From: Couchioplanes azureus
GTDB lineage: Bacteria; Actinomycetota; Actinomycetes; Mycobacteriales; Micromonosporaceae
DNA length: 64,000 bases
Reading direction: 5' to 3'
NCBI RefSeq assembly: GCF_014648355.1
Contig: NZ_BMQY01000001.1
Coordinates: 434,001-498,000 of the forward strand
The position numbers were made by a program, and so were the translations under genes. This document shows positions 1 through 8,345 of this stretch, piece by piece (positions within the stretch are counted from its first letter, which is position 1; the number at the start of each line of letters is the position of its first letter). The notes beneath the pieces are model-generated. The model had not been told where the DNA came from and ran no database searches. It saw nothing but the letters and a program-made list of their open reading frames with translations.

Positions 1-516
1 TACGGGCTGGGGTACGACAACATCGTCCTGGTCGGCGGGTTCTCCAAGGCGTACTCGTCGCTGCTCGCCTTCATCGCCTGCCCGACGCCGGTGAAGGAGC
101 ATCTGAAGATCGCCGCGCCGCCCTACCTCTACTCCGGCCCGGTGCCGACCGCGGCGCTGGCGACCGTGCTGGCGGGCCTCGAGGTCAACGACGTCCGCGG
201 CGACGACCTGCGCGAGGACCTCTACCGCAAGACCCGCCGGGTGCTCGACCATCTCCACAGCCTGGACGTGCGGACGCCGAACGCCTCGGGCTATCCGCTG
301 ATCCAGGTCCCGCTGACGAACGCGGACGACCTGCCGGAGGTCGCGCACACGCTGCTCGACAGCGGCGTGTACGTGACGCTCGCGCCGTATCCGGGGGTGC
401 CCCGGGACCAGGTCGGCTTCCGCATCCAGATGACCGCGGCGCACACGGACGAGCAGATCGACGAGCTGCTCAAGACGCTCACCGCCCTGGGCACGCCGCT
501 CCTGCGCCGCCGCTGA
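1..516 (+). CDS. PLP-dependent class I/II aminotransferase-fold enzyme, C-terminal part
   Basis: The reading frame is open from the first base, so the N-terminal half lies outside the window; 171 residues are visible. GGFSKAYSS near residue 14 carries the probable Schiff-base lysine of fold-type I PLP enzymes. The rest looks like the small C-terminal domain of the alpha-oxoamine synthase/aminotransferase class I-II group (glycine C-acetyltransferase, 8-amino-7-oxononanoate synthase and relatives): a YSGPVPTAAL stretch after the lysine, and VGFRIQMTAAHTDEQID near the end, typical of this group. Those enzymes condense an amino acid with an acyl-CoA or acyl carrier. The exact substrate cannot be told from this part. 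Confidence 0.8.
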   Translation, partial: YGLGYDNIVLVGGFSKAYSSLLAFIACPTPVKEHLKIAAPPYLYSGPVPTAALATVLAGLEVNDVRGDDLREDLYRKTRRVLDHLHSLDVRTPNASGYPLIQVPLTNADDLPEVAHTLLDSGVYVTLAPYPGVPRDQVGFRIQMTAAHTDEQIDELLKTLTALGTPLLRRR

Positions 517-580
517 CGGCTCCGCGGGACCGGGAGATCGTCTCCACGTCGTCCACCTCCTCCGACCGCTCGCCGACGCG

Positions 581-615
581 GACGAGGGCCGCCGGGCGAA
601 CCGGCGACCCTCGTC
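581..615. terminator. Hairpin terminator between convergent genes
   Basis: Outer arms GACGAGGG (581-588) and CCCTCGTC (608-615) enclose inner arms CGCCGG and CCGGCG with loop GCGAA: 14 base pairs with one mismatch. It lies between the convergent ends at 516 and 631 and could stop transcription from both sides. There is no T-tract on either strand. Confidence 0.6.
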
Positions 616-630
616 AGATATCGCGAGACG

Positions 631-1275
631 TCAGCAGCGCTTCCACGCGAAGTGGTACGTGGTCTCGATGCTGCCGTCGGTGGAGTCCATCGTCAGGAAG
701 CTCGTGCCCGACGATGTGCCCTTGGAGACCCGCAGCTCGGTGTTGATGTTGAGATTGCGCATCTCACCGCACGGGTGCCAGACCATCGCGGCCACGGCCA
801 CCTCGTCGCTGGCCATCCAGTTGTCGTCCAGCGGCGCGCTGATCGGGTGGTTCGAGTACGCGCTCTGGCTCATGCCCTGGAAGTAGTAGTTGGCCCGCTG
901 CGACGCGGTGGATCCGTGGAGCAGCGACCCGTATCCGCGGTAGTCCACCTTGGCGATGGCGAACGTGAAGCCCTGCGGCACGTGCACCAACACGTTGAGC
1001 TGGCAGTTCTTGCGGCCCTCGGTGCTGGGGATGCCCGGACCGGCCTGGGCGAGATATTCACTGTAGATGGCGGTGAAGGCCTTGTTGTCGGGCGACACCG
1101 CGACGTCGGCCGTGCCGGGGCGGCAGCCCGAGCCGGCCATGGCGACCAGATCGATGACGATGTGGTCGCTCGGCGGGTCGTCAAGAATGCCTCCGGCGTG
1201 GGCGGCCGGGCTCTGCAACAATGACGAGGCGAGTAATGCGAGTACCACACCCCCACGCACCAACAATTTACGCAT
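631..1275 (-). CDS. Secreted DUF4360-family protein
   Basis: 214 residues. A Sec signal peptide is clear: MRKLLVRGG, a hydrophobic core, then a cleavage-like SPAAHA-GG. The mature part has the DUF4360 pattern: GSGCRPGTADVAVSPDNKAF near the start, RKNCQLNV in the middle, a PCG motif with LNINTELRV, and a C-terminal W..C. Four cysteines (GSGC, KNC, PCG, KRC) could form two disulfides. The family is of unknown function in actinobacteria and fungi. It is transcribed divergently from a paralog at 1748. The start is supported by AAGGGAG just upstream and a good promoter at 1318-1346. Confidence 0.85.
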   Translation of the reverse strand: MRKLLVRGGVVLALLASSLLQSPAAHAGGILDDPPSDHIVIDLVAMAGSGCRPGTADVAVSPDNKAFTAIYSEYLAQAGPGIPSTEGRKNCQLNVLVHVPQGFTFAIAKVDYRGYGSLLHGSTASQRANYYFQGMSQSAYSNHPISAPLDDNWMASDEVAVAAMVWHPCGEMRNLNINTELRVSKGTSSGTSFLTMDSTDGSIETTYHFAWKRC

Positions 1276-1317
1276 TGGACTCCCTTCAAGCTGATACGAC
1301 GAGGCACACGCGGGCCA

Positions 1318-1346
1318 ATGCTAAGGTTTGCATAGATCGGGGTCAA
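1318..1346 (-). promoter_or_regulatory. Sigma-70-type promoter for the leftward DUF4360 gene
   Basis: On the minus strand, TTGACC (1346-1341) and TAGCAT (1323-1318) are separated by exactly 17 bases. A start near 1311 would leave a leader of about 35 bases before the ATG at 1275. Inferred from consensus only. Confidence 0.5.
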
Positions 1347-1747
1347 TGAAATCTTGTGCGGCTTCCGGGTGACAAAATGTATTTCATCGATCTTTCGCGG
1401 CAGGCTGCGAAAAGCAGCACTTCCCACCTTCGGGCTATAACGGACGCCAGCCTCACCGGGAAGGCCCGAATTATCCCCGTTATCCGGCACGCCGAGGCAC
1501 AGAACCGGGCGGTGAGCTGCAATGACACCCTCCATCAGGTTTGAGTCGCGATTGATCTGGGTCGATGCTTGTGTGGCCGCCGTCACGTGGCTAACATTCC
1601 CTCGCGGGACAACCAGGAGAGTCCCAGCGCATCAGTCAGGCAATTAACGGAATGTCGTTTCCAGGCCCCGGTGCCTGCCGGCCGTTCCGCGATGACGCAC
1701 GCGCGCTGCAAATGTCGATATTGAGTACGCAATCCGAGAGGAATGCA
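1347..1747. other. Intergenic region between divergent DUF4360 paralogs
   Basis: About 400 bases, noticeably richer in A+T than the flanking genes. I see no convincing gene: two short overlapping ORFs of about 60 codons on opposite strands lack ribosome binding sites and codon bias. A small inverted repeat CTTTCGC...GCGAAAAG lies near 1392-1413. A possible rightward promoter, TTGAGT (1541-1546) with GATGCT (1564-1569) 17 bases apart, could drive the gene at 1748 with a leader of about 170 bases. Confidence 0.4.
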
Positions 1748-2407
1748 ATGAAGGAAAGACTCGTCGGCGGGAGGCGTGCGGTTCTCGCCGTACTCGGCAC
1801 GGTTCTCACGCTGTCCCTGTCCGCACCGGCCCAGGCCGTCGGCACCGCGGGCGCCCCCGCCCAGGGCGTGCCGGAGGGCACCGTCACCGTCGAGGTGATC
1901 GCCGCCAACGGCTCCGGCTGCGCACCCGGCACGGCCGCGGTGTACGGCAACCACGACAAGACCGGCTTCCGGGTCAGGTACTACGACTTCGAGGCCGCGG
2001 CCGGCGGCGACGCCTCCCCGACCGACCGCCGCAAGAACTGCCAGGTCGGCGTGCTCGTGACCGTCCCCGCGGGTTGGACCTTCGCGGTCGCCCAGGCGGA
2101 GTACAAGGGCCGCGCGAAGCTCAACTCCGGCGCCACCGGCCTGCAGAAGACCAACTACTACTGGCAGGGCTCCTCGGCCAACAACCGCACGGAGGAATAC
2201 TTCTACGGACCGCTCAACGGGTACTGGGACACCCAGGACGTGGCGGCCGGGCTGATCTACCTCCCCTGCCAGGACCAGAAGGTCCTCAACATCAACACCG
2301 AGCTCCGGGTGGACGCCGGCTCGTCCTCCGGCAAGAGCACCATGTCCATGAGGTCCAGCGAGGGTGACGTCGACACCCTGTTCAACTTCAGCTGGATCCG
2401 CTGCTGA
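1748..2407 (+). CDS. Secreted DUF4360-family protein (paralog of the 631-1275 gene)
   Basis: 219 residues with a signal peptide (basic MKERLVGGRR, hydrophobic core, APAQA cleavage-like site). It keeps the DUF4360 hallmarks of its divergent neighbour: NGSGCAPGTAAV, RRKNCQVGVLVTVP, PCQDQKVLNINTELRV and a C-terminal W.RC. The two are paralogs that have diverged over most of their length, not a recent duplication. The ATG at 1748 is preferred over the in-frame ATG at 1652 because GAGAGGA lies 5-6 bases upstream and the signal peptide begins here. Function unknown; exported. Confidence 0.85.
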   Translation: MKERLVGGRRAVLAVLGTVLTLSLSAPAQAVGTAGAPAQGVPEGTVTVEVIAANGSGCAPGTAAVYGNHDKTGFRVRYYDFEAAAGGDASPTDRRKNCQVGVLVTVPAGWTFAVAQAEYKGRAKLNSGATGLQKTNYYWQGSSANNRTEEYFYGPLNGYWDTQDVAAGLIYLPCQDQKVLNINTELRVDAGSSSGKSTMSMRSSEGDVDTLFNFSWIRC

Positions 2408-2423
2408 GATCCCCCCGCTGAGA

Positions 2424-2981
2424 TCAGGAAGGGCTCTCCGGAGCCCTTCCTGCCGTGTCCGGCACCAGCTCGCGCACCCAGTGCGCACAGCGCAGCGGGC
2501 GGCCCTCGTAGTCCAGGTCGCACTCCTCGCCGCGGGTGAAGCCCAGCTTGTCCAGGATCGCGTTGGACGGCCCGTTCGACACGGCCGGGAAGGCGTGCAC
2601 CACCCGGACCCCACTGTCCAGCACGTACGGCAGAAGCAGCGCGAACGCCCGCCCGGCGACTCCGCGCGCCTGATGGTCCGGCAGCAGCATCGCGCCGAGC
2701 TCGTAGACCGGCTCGCCGCCGAACTCCGCACGCCAGACGGCGATGATCCCGGCCGGCTCCTCACCACCGCAGCCGCCCTCGCCGTCGTGGGCGCTGTCGT
2801 CGCGGGTGAGCAGGATCGTGAAGAACAAATCGCCGTCGGCCACCGCCGCGATCCGCCGCCGGTGCACCCGGTCCGCGTGCTGTACGTCGCCGGCACCGCC
2901 AAGGTGCCCGACCACCCGGGGGTCCGATTCCAGCCGCCGGGTGAGTCGCAGGTCCTCTTCGGCGTAGGGGCGCAGTCGCAT
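2424..2981 (-). CDS. GNAT-family N-acetyltransferase
   Basis: 185 residues. The layout is that of RimJ/RimL-like GNAT acetyltransferases: MRLRPYAEEDLRLTRRL at the N-terminus, YELGAMLLPDHQARGVAGRAF as strand beta4 plus the acetyl-CoA pyrophosphate-binding loop (QARGVAG in place of Q/RxxGxG/A), and SNGPSNAILDKLGFTRGEE as the usual asparagine/LGF segment near the C-terminus. Such enzymes transfer acetyl from acetyl-CoA to an amine; the substrate is not predictable here. It ends in the shared terminator at 2425-2452. Its start is divergent from the threonine-aldolase-like gene. Confidence 0.85.
   Translation of the reverse strand: MRLRPYAEEDLRLTRRLESDPRVVGHLGGAGDVQHADRVHRRRIAAVADGDLFFTILLTRDDSAHDGEGGCGGEEPAGIIAVWRAEFGGEPVYELGAMLLPDHQARGVAGRAFALLLPYVLDSGVRVVHAFPAVSNGPSNAILDKLGFTRGEECDLDYEGRPLRCAHWVRELVPDTAGRAPESPS
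2425..2452. terminator. Bidirectional hairpin terminator
   Basis: Perfect 12-bp arms CAGGAAGGGCTC (2425-2436) and GAGCCCTTCCTG (2441-2452) with loop TCCG, just after the rightward DUF4360 gene. It covers the stop codon of the leftward GNAT gene, so it can serve both. Confidence 0.7.
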
Positions 2982-3054
2982 GGCACCTGCATATCAGGGC
3001 CCTGCATCCCCGATCCCGACTGACACCGGCCGCCGGACACGGAAGACTGGCACG

Positions 3055-4116
3055 GTGGATGAGGAGATCCGGGCCCGACGGGCCGCCTGCACCGACACGT
3101 TCCTCGGCAACGGCCTGGTCCGGCCCCGCGAGCTGCTTGCGACGATCGATCCCGAGACCGAACCCGACACGTACGGCGAGGGCGGCGTCGTCACGGAGCT
3201 CGAGCGGCACGTCGCGGCGCTGCTCGGCAAGCCCGCGGCGGTGTTCCTGCCCAGCGGCACCATGGCCCAGGCGGCCACCCTGCGGGTGCACGCCGACCGG
3301 CGCCCGTCGCGGACCGTCGTCTGGCATCCGTACTGCCATCTCGAGCAGCACGAGGGCCAGGCCCACCAGCGCCTGCACCAGCTCGTCGGGCGCCGCACCG
3401 GCGATCCGGAGCGCCTCATCGCGCTCGCCGATCTCGAGGTGGCCGAGCCCGTCGCCGCGCTGCTGCTGGAGCTGCCCCAGCGGGATCTCGGCGGGGCGCT
3501 GCCCGCCTGGGACGACCTGGTGGCCCAGACGGAGTGGGCGCGCGACCGCGGCGCGGCGGTCCACCTCGACGGCGCCCGGCTGTGGGAGGCGAGCGCCGGG
3601 TACGACCGCACCCCCGCCGAGATCGCCGCCCTCTTCGACACCGTCTACGTCTCGTTCTACAAGGGCATCGGGGCGCTGCCGGGGTGCTGCGTGGCCGGCT
3701 CGGAGGCCGACGTCGCCGCGGTCCGGGAGTGGCGTGCCCGGCTGGGTGGCACGCTGTTCGCCCTGTGGCCGGCCGCCGCGTCGGCGTTGCGGCTGCTGGA
3801 CGGGGCGCTCGCCGAGATGCCGGCCCGGATGTTGCACGCCCGGGCGATCTGGGACGCGCTCGCCGGCGTACCGGAGGTGCGCGTCGTGCCGGACCCTCCG
3901 CAGACGCCGATGATGCACCTGCTGTTCGCGGCGTCCCCCGGGACCTTCCGGGAGAACGCGCGGCGGCTCGCCGAGGAGACCGGCCTGTGGGTGTGGCCCA
4001 GCGGCTTCGCCACCGGCGATCCCGACGTGGTGCGGGCCGAGCTCTCGGTCGGGCGGGCCACCCTGCGGCACAAGCCCGAGGCCATCGCGGAGATCCTCGC
4101 CGGGCTCTGCATGTGA
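3055..4116 (+). CDS. Threonine aldolase / beta-eliminating lyase family PLP enzyme
   Basis: 353 residues from the GTG at 3055. Family features: FLGNGLVRPRELL near the start, GGVVTELERHVAALLGKPAAVFLPSGTMAQ (cofactor phosphate region), VHLDGARLWEA (Asp and Arg contacting PLP), and VSFYKGIGALPG with the Schiff-base lysine. Low-specificity L-threonine aldolases cleave L-threonine or L-allo-threonine to glycine and acetaldehyde. The upstream in-frame ATG at 2980 sits exactly on the divergent GNAT start and adds a low-complexity leader, so I prefer 3055. It is convergent with the NACHT gene, 28 bases apart. Confidence 0.85.
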   Translation: MDEEIRARRAACTDTFLGNGLVRPRELLATIDPETEPDTYGEGGVVTELERHVAALLGKPAAVFLPSGTMAQAATLRVHADRRPSRTVVWHPYCHLEQHEGQAHQRLHQLVGRRTGDPERLIALADLEVAEPVAALLLELPQRDLGGALPAWDDLVAQTEWARDRGAAVHLDGARLWEASAGYDRTPAEIAALFDTVYVSFYKGIGALPGCCVAGSEADVAAVREWRARLGGTLFALWPAAASALRLLDGALAEMPARMLHARAIWDALAGVPEVRVVPDPPQTPMMHLLFAASPGTFRENARRLAEETGLWVWPSGFATGDPDVVRAELSVGRATLRHKPEAIAEILAGLCM

Positions 4117-4144
4117 GCTGCGGCCCGGCACCGGACGGCTCCGG

Positions 4145-7100
4145 CTAGGAGAAGCCGCCCTGCTCCAGTACGGCGCAGAGCGCCTCCGCCGAGCGGGTGG
4201 CGGCGACGGTCTGCCGGTTGGCCTTGTCCTCTCCCTTGTTCTCGGCGAAGTCGCAGACCCCCTTGACCACGATCCAGTCCACCCGCTCGCGATCGCAGAC
4301 GGACTGGATGCCGACGCCCTCCATCTCCCCGCCGACCGCGTCCGGGAACATCCCGACCAGCCGGCGCTTGAAGACCGCGTCGTCGATGAGCTTCTCGCCG
4401 GAGAGCAGCGGGCCCTCCACGATGGTCACGCCGGTCCCGGCGTAGTCGGTCACCAGGAAACGGTTCACCAGCCGCGGGCTCGCCTCCGTCCTGGCGCCGC
4501 GGGCGACGACCACGCGCTCGCCGTCCGAGCCCTCGCCGACCCGCTGCCGCTCGAAGTCGATCACCTGCGTGCTGACCAGGACCGTGCCCAGCGGCGTCGC
4601 CGCCGGGTCCGCGCCCCAGGCGACGCCGACCGCCACGACCGACTCCGGCCGCAGGCTCTGCACCGCGTCGCCCACCTGCACGTACGAGCCGCGGACCCCG
4701 CTTGCGCCCATGCCACACCGCAGGTGCGCGACGGAGGGGCGGTTGTCCCCGCCGTACCGCCAATAGCTGTTGATCTTCGCGTGGTCGAGCACCGGCGGGC
4801 CGCAGGCGGCGCTCAGCGCCTTCTTCACCGCCTCGGTCTCCGTGGCGTTGACCGTGACGACGAGCAGGTCGCACCGGCGCTCGGTCACTCGATCCCCCTC
4901 CTGGCGCACCGTACCGCCGCCGGTGGTCGCCTGGAACTTCCTGGTGAGCAGGCCGGCGTCGGCGCGCAGGACCTGCAGCGTGTCGTCGAACTCGATCTGC
5001 CGGCGGTGGAACTCGATGGCGCTCGCGACGGTGGTCCGGCTCAGGTCGTCCCGGGACGCCGCCGCGAGCCGGTCGCTGATGTACTCGAGGACCCGCAGCA
5101 TCGCGCGCGAGTCGGAGCTCCGGTTGCTCTTGACCGCCCCGGAGAGCACCTCCTCGCATTCCTTGCCGGTGGCCAGCACGATGTCGAGCAGGCGCGCGAG
5201 CATCGCCGGGTTCCTGGTCCGCGACTCCGCCGAGGCTCGCACGATCTCGGTGGCGGCGATCCTGAGGATCGCCGCGCCCGGCTTGCGGCCCGCCGCGACC
5301 GCCTGCTCGGCGTCGGAGAGCACCGCCGTGAGGAACCGCTCGGCGGCCCGTCCGTTGCGGACCAGCGCCGACGTCGCGGAGGTGCGGTTCATGAACTCCG
5401 GATCGGAGCGCGCCACCGTCTCCAGCCAGCCGATCAACTCGAGGTTGCAGTGCCGGCCGACGCAGTAGATGATCGCGCCGCGCAGTTTCTGCGCCTCCGG
5501 GTCACCGTTCTGGATCGCCGCGTTCAGGTCGTCGGCCGTCGCGGCCAGCCACATCGGCGTCTCCGAGGTGAGCGCACCGTACGCCATGACGGCCACCGCC
5601 CGGGCCCACGGAAACTCCGCGGAGTCGCGGATGACCCGCTCCAGCAGGGGCAGATCGCGGGGACCGCCGACCCGCCCGAGCGAACTGATCGCCGAGGAGC
5701 GCACGGCGGAATCCGGGTCGCGCCTCGCGACCTCGTTGAGACGCGCGGCGATGCGGCGGTCCGGCAGCCGGCCCAGCGCGGCGGCCGCGGCACCGCGGAC
5801 GAACGGGTTCTCGTCGTCCAGGGCAGCCAGGAGCGGATCCACGCCCCGCGGGTCACCGATCTTCCCGAGCGCGGTCGAGGCCACCGCCCGGGTCTGCGCC
5901 TGCGGGTGGGACAGCGCCTCGATCACATGCGGCGTGGCGCTCGCGTCGCCGATCTCGCCGAGCGCCTTCAGCGCCTCGCCGCGGACCGCGCCGGCATGAT
6001 CGGCGAGCCGGCGGGCCAACGCCGGAATCGCCGCCGGATCCCGGATCTCGCCGAGTGCGCGGCACGCCTCCATGCGTACGGTCAGGGACGTCTCGGTGAG
6101 CGCCATGACCAGGCCGGGCACCGCGTCGGCGTGCCGCAGGCGGCCCAGTGCCGACGCGATCGCGGCCAGGGCGTGGTAGTCGTGCTCCACCTCCAGGGCC
6201 CGGATCAGTGCCGCAGCCGTACGGGAGTCGGCCAGTGCCCCGAGCGCCCGCGCCGCACCGACCCGGACCGGATCGGCCGGGTCGGACAGCGCCCCGGCGA
6301 GCACGCCGACCGCCTGGCGCGCGCGCAACCGGCCCAGCGTGGCGGCGCAGGCCAGCCGTACCACCGGCGACTCGTCCTTGACCAGCGACTCCATAAGCTG
6401 GTCGATGGCGTCGCGGTGCCCCACGGAGGCGAGCGCGGCGGCCGCGGCGGCGCGCGTGTGCTCCGCGGGATCCGACGCGAGCGTCGCGACCAGTACGGGC
6501 AACTCGCCGAGCCCGCCGAGGCGCATGACGCCCTGCACGATGCGCGCCGCAAGCTCGCCGTCCGCCGTGGGCAGCCGCGCCTTGAGCACCCCCAGCAGCT
6601 CGGTGCGCTCCGTGCCGGTCGCACCCAGCTCCTGCGCGAGGGCCAGCGCATCCTGGCGTTCGAGGGCATTGCTCGCGAACCGCTCGTCCCGGGTGCGCCG
6701 CTGGGCCTGGCGCAGCTTGCGGACGTCGAGCGTGCGCTGCGCCATCTGCTCCACGATCTCGGCGTGCAGCGGGCCGGAGAACTTGTCGAGCACACCCAGC
6801 CGGATCCCCTCGGCGATGGTCCACTCGGGAAGCTGGTTGAGCGCCTGGATCAGCGACTGCTGCTGCCAGCGCCGTCCCCGCAGCGCGGAACCGAGGGCGC
6901 CGCCGATCGCGCGCCACAGCAGCACGAGCGTCTCGGTGCCGAGCACGCCCCGGTTGGCGAACACCACGTCGACGAGGCAGGAGCGGTCGAACTCGTACTC
7001 GTCGTCGGTGATCCGCTGCAGCACGCGGCGCGCGCTCTCGTCGGGGTCGGCCGTGAGACCGACCCAGTCGCCGAGGCAGTGCACCAGCTCCTCGGAGGCC

Positions 7101-8272
7101 ATGAGCGCGGGCGGCAGCTCCTCGTTCCGGTAGGCCAGCGCGATGCCGAAGTCGACGAAGGAGGGATGGGCGAAGCGGAACCTGTCCAGGGATCCGGGAT
7201 CCTCCACCCGGACCACCATCTGCGTGTCCAGGAAGGCGTCGACGATGGCCGTCAGCCGCGCCTCGCCGGGCCGGCTCTGTGCCACCAGCCGCTCCACGTC
7301 GCGGCGGGAGAAGTGCTGGTCGCCCCCGGGATTTCCGAAGGCGCAGGAGGCCGCGGCGACCATGACCGACTCGAGCTGCAGCCCGCCGCGCTCGATCTCC
7401 ACCTCGTCGGCGGAGAGCCGCCGGTGCCGCCGCGCCCGCTGGACGGTCTGCAGCAGCAGCCGGCCCCGGGACGGTGGCGTGCCGCCCGTGGCCGAGCTGC
7501 CGTTCGACTGCGGGGCGAGCAGGTTGGCCAGGAGCGAGAGCAGCAGCGGATTCGAGTAGAGGTCGTCGAAGTCGTCCTGGCTCCGCAGGCGCAACACGTC
7601 GCCGGCGTTCAGACCCACCGCGGCGAGATACCGGGTGACCTCCGCATCCGTCAGCGGGGCCAGGTCGAGCAGGTGCACCGGCCGGCTCAGCGATTCCTGC
7701 GGCTCGTCCGTGAAGTGCCGCATCGTGGCGAGGACCGGGAAGGGATGCCCACCCTCGACGGTGGACTTCACGAACCGCCAGGCGGCCGTGTCACCGAACT
7801 GCCGGGCGATCTCGTTCAGGCCGTCGATCACGACGACGCACCGTCTGTGCTTGATCCGCGACTTCCACAGCGGCGCCGGTATCTCGTCCGGACGGAGCGC
7901 CAGCAGCACGTCCTTCAGCTCGCAACGCTCGTCGGCGGCCGTCCACACGCGGGCGTCCAGCACCACCGGCACGGTGTCGCGATCGAGCAGATCGGCCGCC
8001 ACCGCCGCGGCGATGGACGTCTTGCCGCTGCCCGGGCCGCCGGTGATGATCCAGGTCTTGGGCCGGTGCTGGACGAGCTCCTCGACCAGGGCGTCGATGT
8101 CCGCCGGCAGCGTGCTGGAGACGTCGTCGTCGCCGCTGTGCAGGAAGTGCGGCCGGCAATAGTTGCGGGGAACGGCTCGGTGAAGCTGGCGGCGGAAGTC
8201 GGTGTCCGCCCAGACGTCGGCCGCCGCGCCCGGTCCACTGTCGTCCGCGGTTCTGTCGGCGGGGACGGGCAT
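4145..8272 (-). CDS. NACHT NTPase with HEAT repeats and C-terminal nucleoside-phosphorylase-fold domain (NLR-like)
   Basis: 1375 residues in three parts. (1) A NACHT/STAND P-loop NTPase: Walker A GGPGSGKTS at residues 78-86 and Walker B VVVIDGLNEI at 146-155, then the arginine/winged-helix region. (2) About ten PBS-lyase-type HEAT repeats of roughly 31 residues (about 585-885; ALGEIRDPAAIPAL, ALGEIGDASATPHV and similar), a likely sensing surface. (3) Residues about 1131-1375 resemble the PNP_UDP phosphorylase superfamily: GGEMEGVGI (1314-1322) at the ribose/base site and VKGVCDFAENKGEDK around Asp1341. That last motif closely resembles the 'GICDYADSHKNK' motif of fungal NLR-linked phosphorylase domains. 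Probable role: signal-activated oligomerisation that switches on nucleoside or nucleotide cleavage. The small gene at 8346-8705 lies 73 bases upstream on the same strand. Confidence 0.88.
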   Translation of the reverse strand: MPVPADRTADDSGPGAAADVWADTDFRRQLHRAVPRNYCRPHFLHSGDDDVSSTLPADIDALVEELVQHRPKTWIITGGPGSGKTSIAAAVAADLLDRDTVPVVLDARVWTAADERCELKDVLLALRPDEIPAPLWKSRIKHRRCVVVIDGLNEIARQFGDTAAWRFVKSTVEGGHPFPVLATMRHFTDEPQESLSRPVHLLDLAPLTDAEVTRYLAAVGLNAGDVLRLRSQDDFDDLYSNPLLLSLLANLLAPQSNGSSATGGTPPSRGRLLLQTVQRARRHRRLSADEVEIERGGLQLESVMVAAASCAFGNPGGDQHFSRRDVERLVAQSRPGEARLTAIVDAFLDTQMVVRVEDPGSLDRFRFAHPSFVDFGIALAYRNEELPPALMASEELVHCLGDWVGLTADPDESARRVLQRITDDEYEFDRSCLVDVVFANRGVLGTETLVLLWRAIGGALGSALRGRRWQQQSLIQALNQLPEWTIAEGIRLGVLDKFSGPLHAEIVEQMAQRTLDVRKLRQAQRRTRDERFASNALERQDALALAQELGATGTERTELLGVLKARLPTADGELAARIVQGVMRLGGLGELPVLVATLASDPAEHTRAAAAAALASVGHRDAIDQLMESLVKDESPVVRLACAATLGRLRARQAVGVLAGALSDPADPVRVGAARALGALADSRTAAALIRALEVEHDYHALAAIASALGRLRHADAVPGLVMALTETSLTVRMEACRALGEIRDPAAIPALARRLADHAGAVRGEALKALGEIGDASATPHVIEALSHPQAQTRAVASTALGKIGDPRGVDPLLAALDDENPFVRGAAAAALGRLPDRRIAARLNEVARRDPDSAVRSSAISSLGRVGGPRDLPLLERVIRDSAEFPWARAVAVMAYGALTSETPMWLAATADDLNAAIQNGDPEAQKLRGAIIYCVGRHCNLELIGWLETVARSDPEFMNRTSATSALVRNGRAAERFLTAVLSDAEQAVAAGRKPGAAILRIAATEIVRASAESRTRNPAMLARLLDIVLATGKECEEVLSGAVKSNRSSDSRAMLRVLEYISDRLAAASRDDLSRTTVASAIEFHRRQIEFDDTLQVLRADAGLLTRKFQATTGGGTVRQEGDRVTERRCDLLVVTVNATETEAVKKALSAACGPPVLDHAKINSYWRYGGDNRPSVAHLRCGMGASGVRGSYVQVGDAVQSLRPESVVAVGVAWGADPAATPLGTVLVSTQVIDFERQRVGEGSDGERVVVARGARTEASPRLVNRFLVTDYAGTGVTIVEGPLLSGEKLIDDAVFKRRLVGMFPDAVGGEMEGVGIQSVCDRERVDWIVVKGVCDFAENKGEDKANRQTVAATRSAEALCAVLEQGGFS

Positions 8273-8345
8273 CCCGCCATGGTATCCGCCACACGCCGTC
8301 CCGCCCGGTGCGCAGAACGCCGCCCGGACGACCCGCGCGGGGCCG

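Noticed and set aside
1343..1544. Two overlapping ORFs of about 60 codons in the DUF4360 intergenic region
   Set aside because: They lie opposite each other, have no ribosome binding site, and codon use is unlike that of nearby genes.
2980..3054. ATG 2980 as the start of the threonine-aldolase-like gene
   Set aside because: It coincides with the divergent GNAT start and adds a low-complexity leader; GTG 3055 fits the family better.
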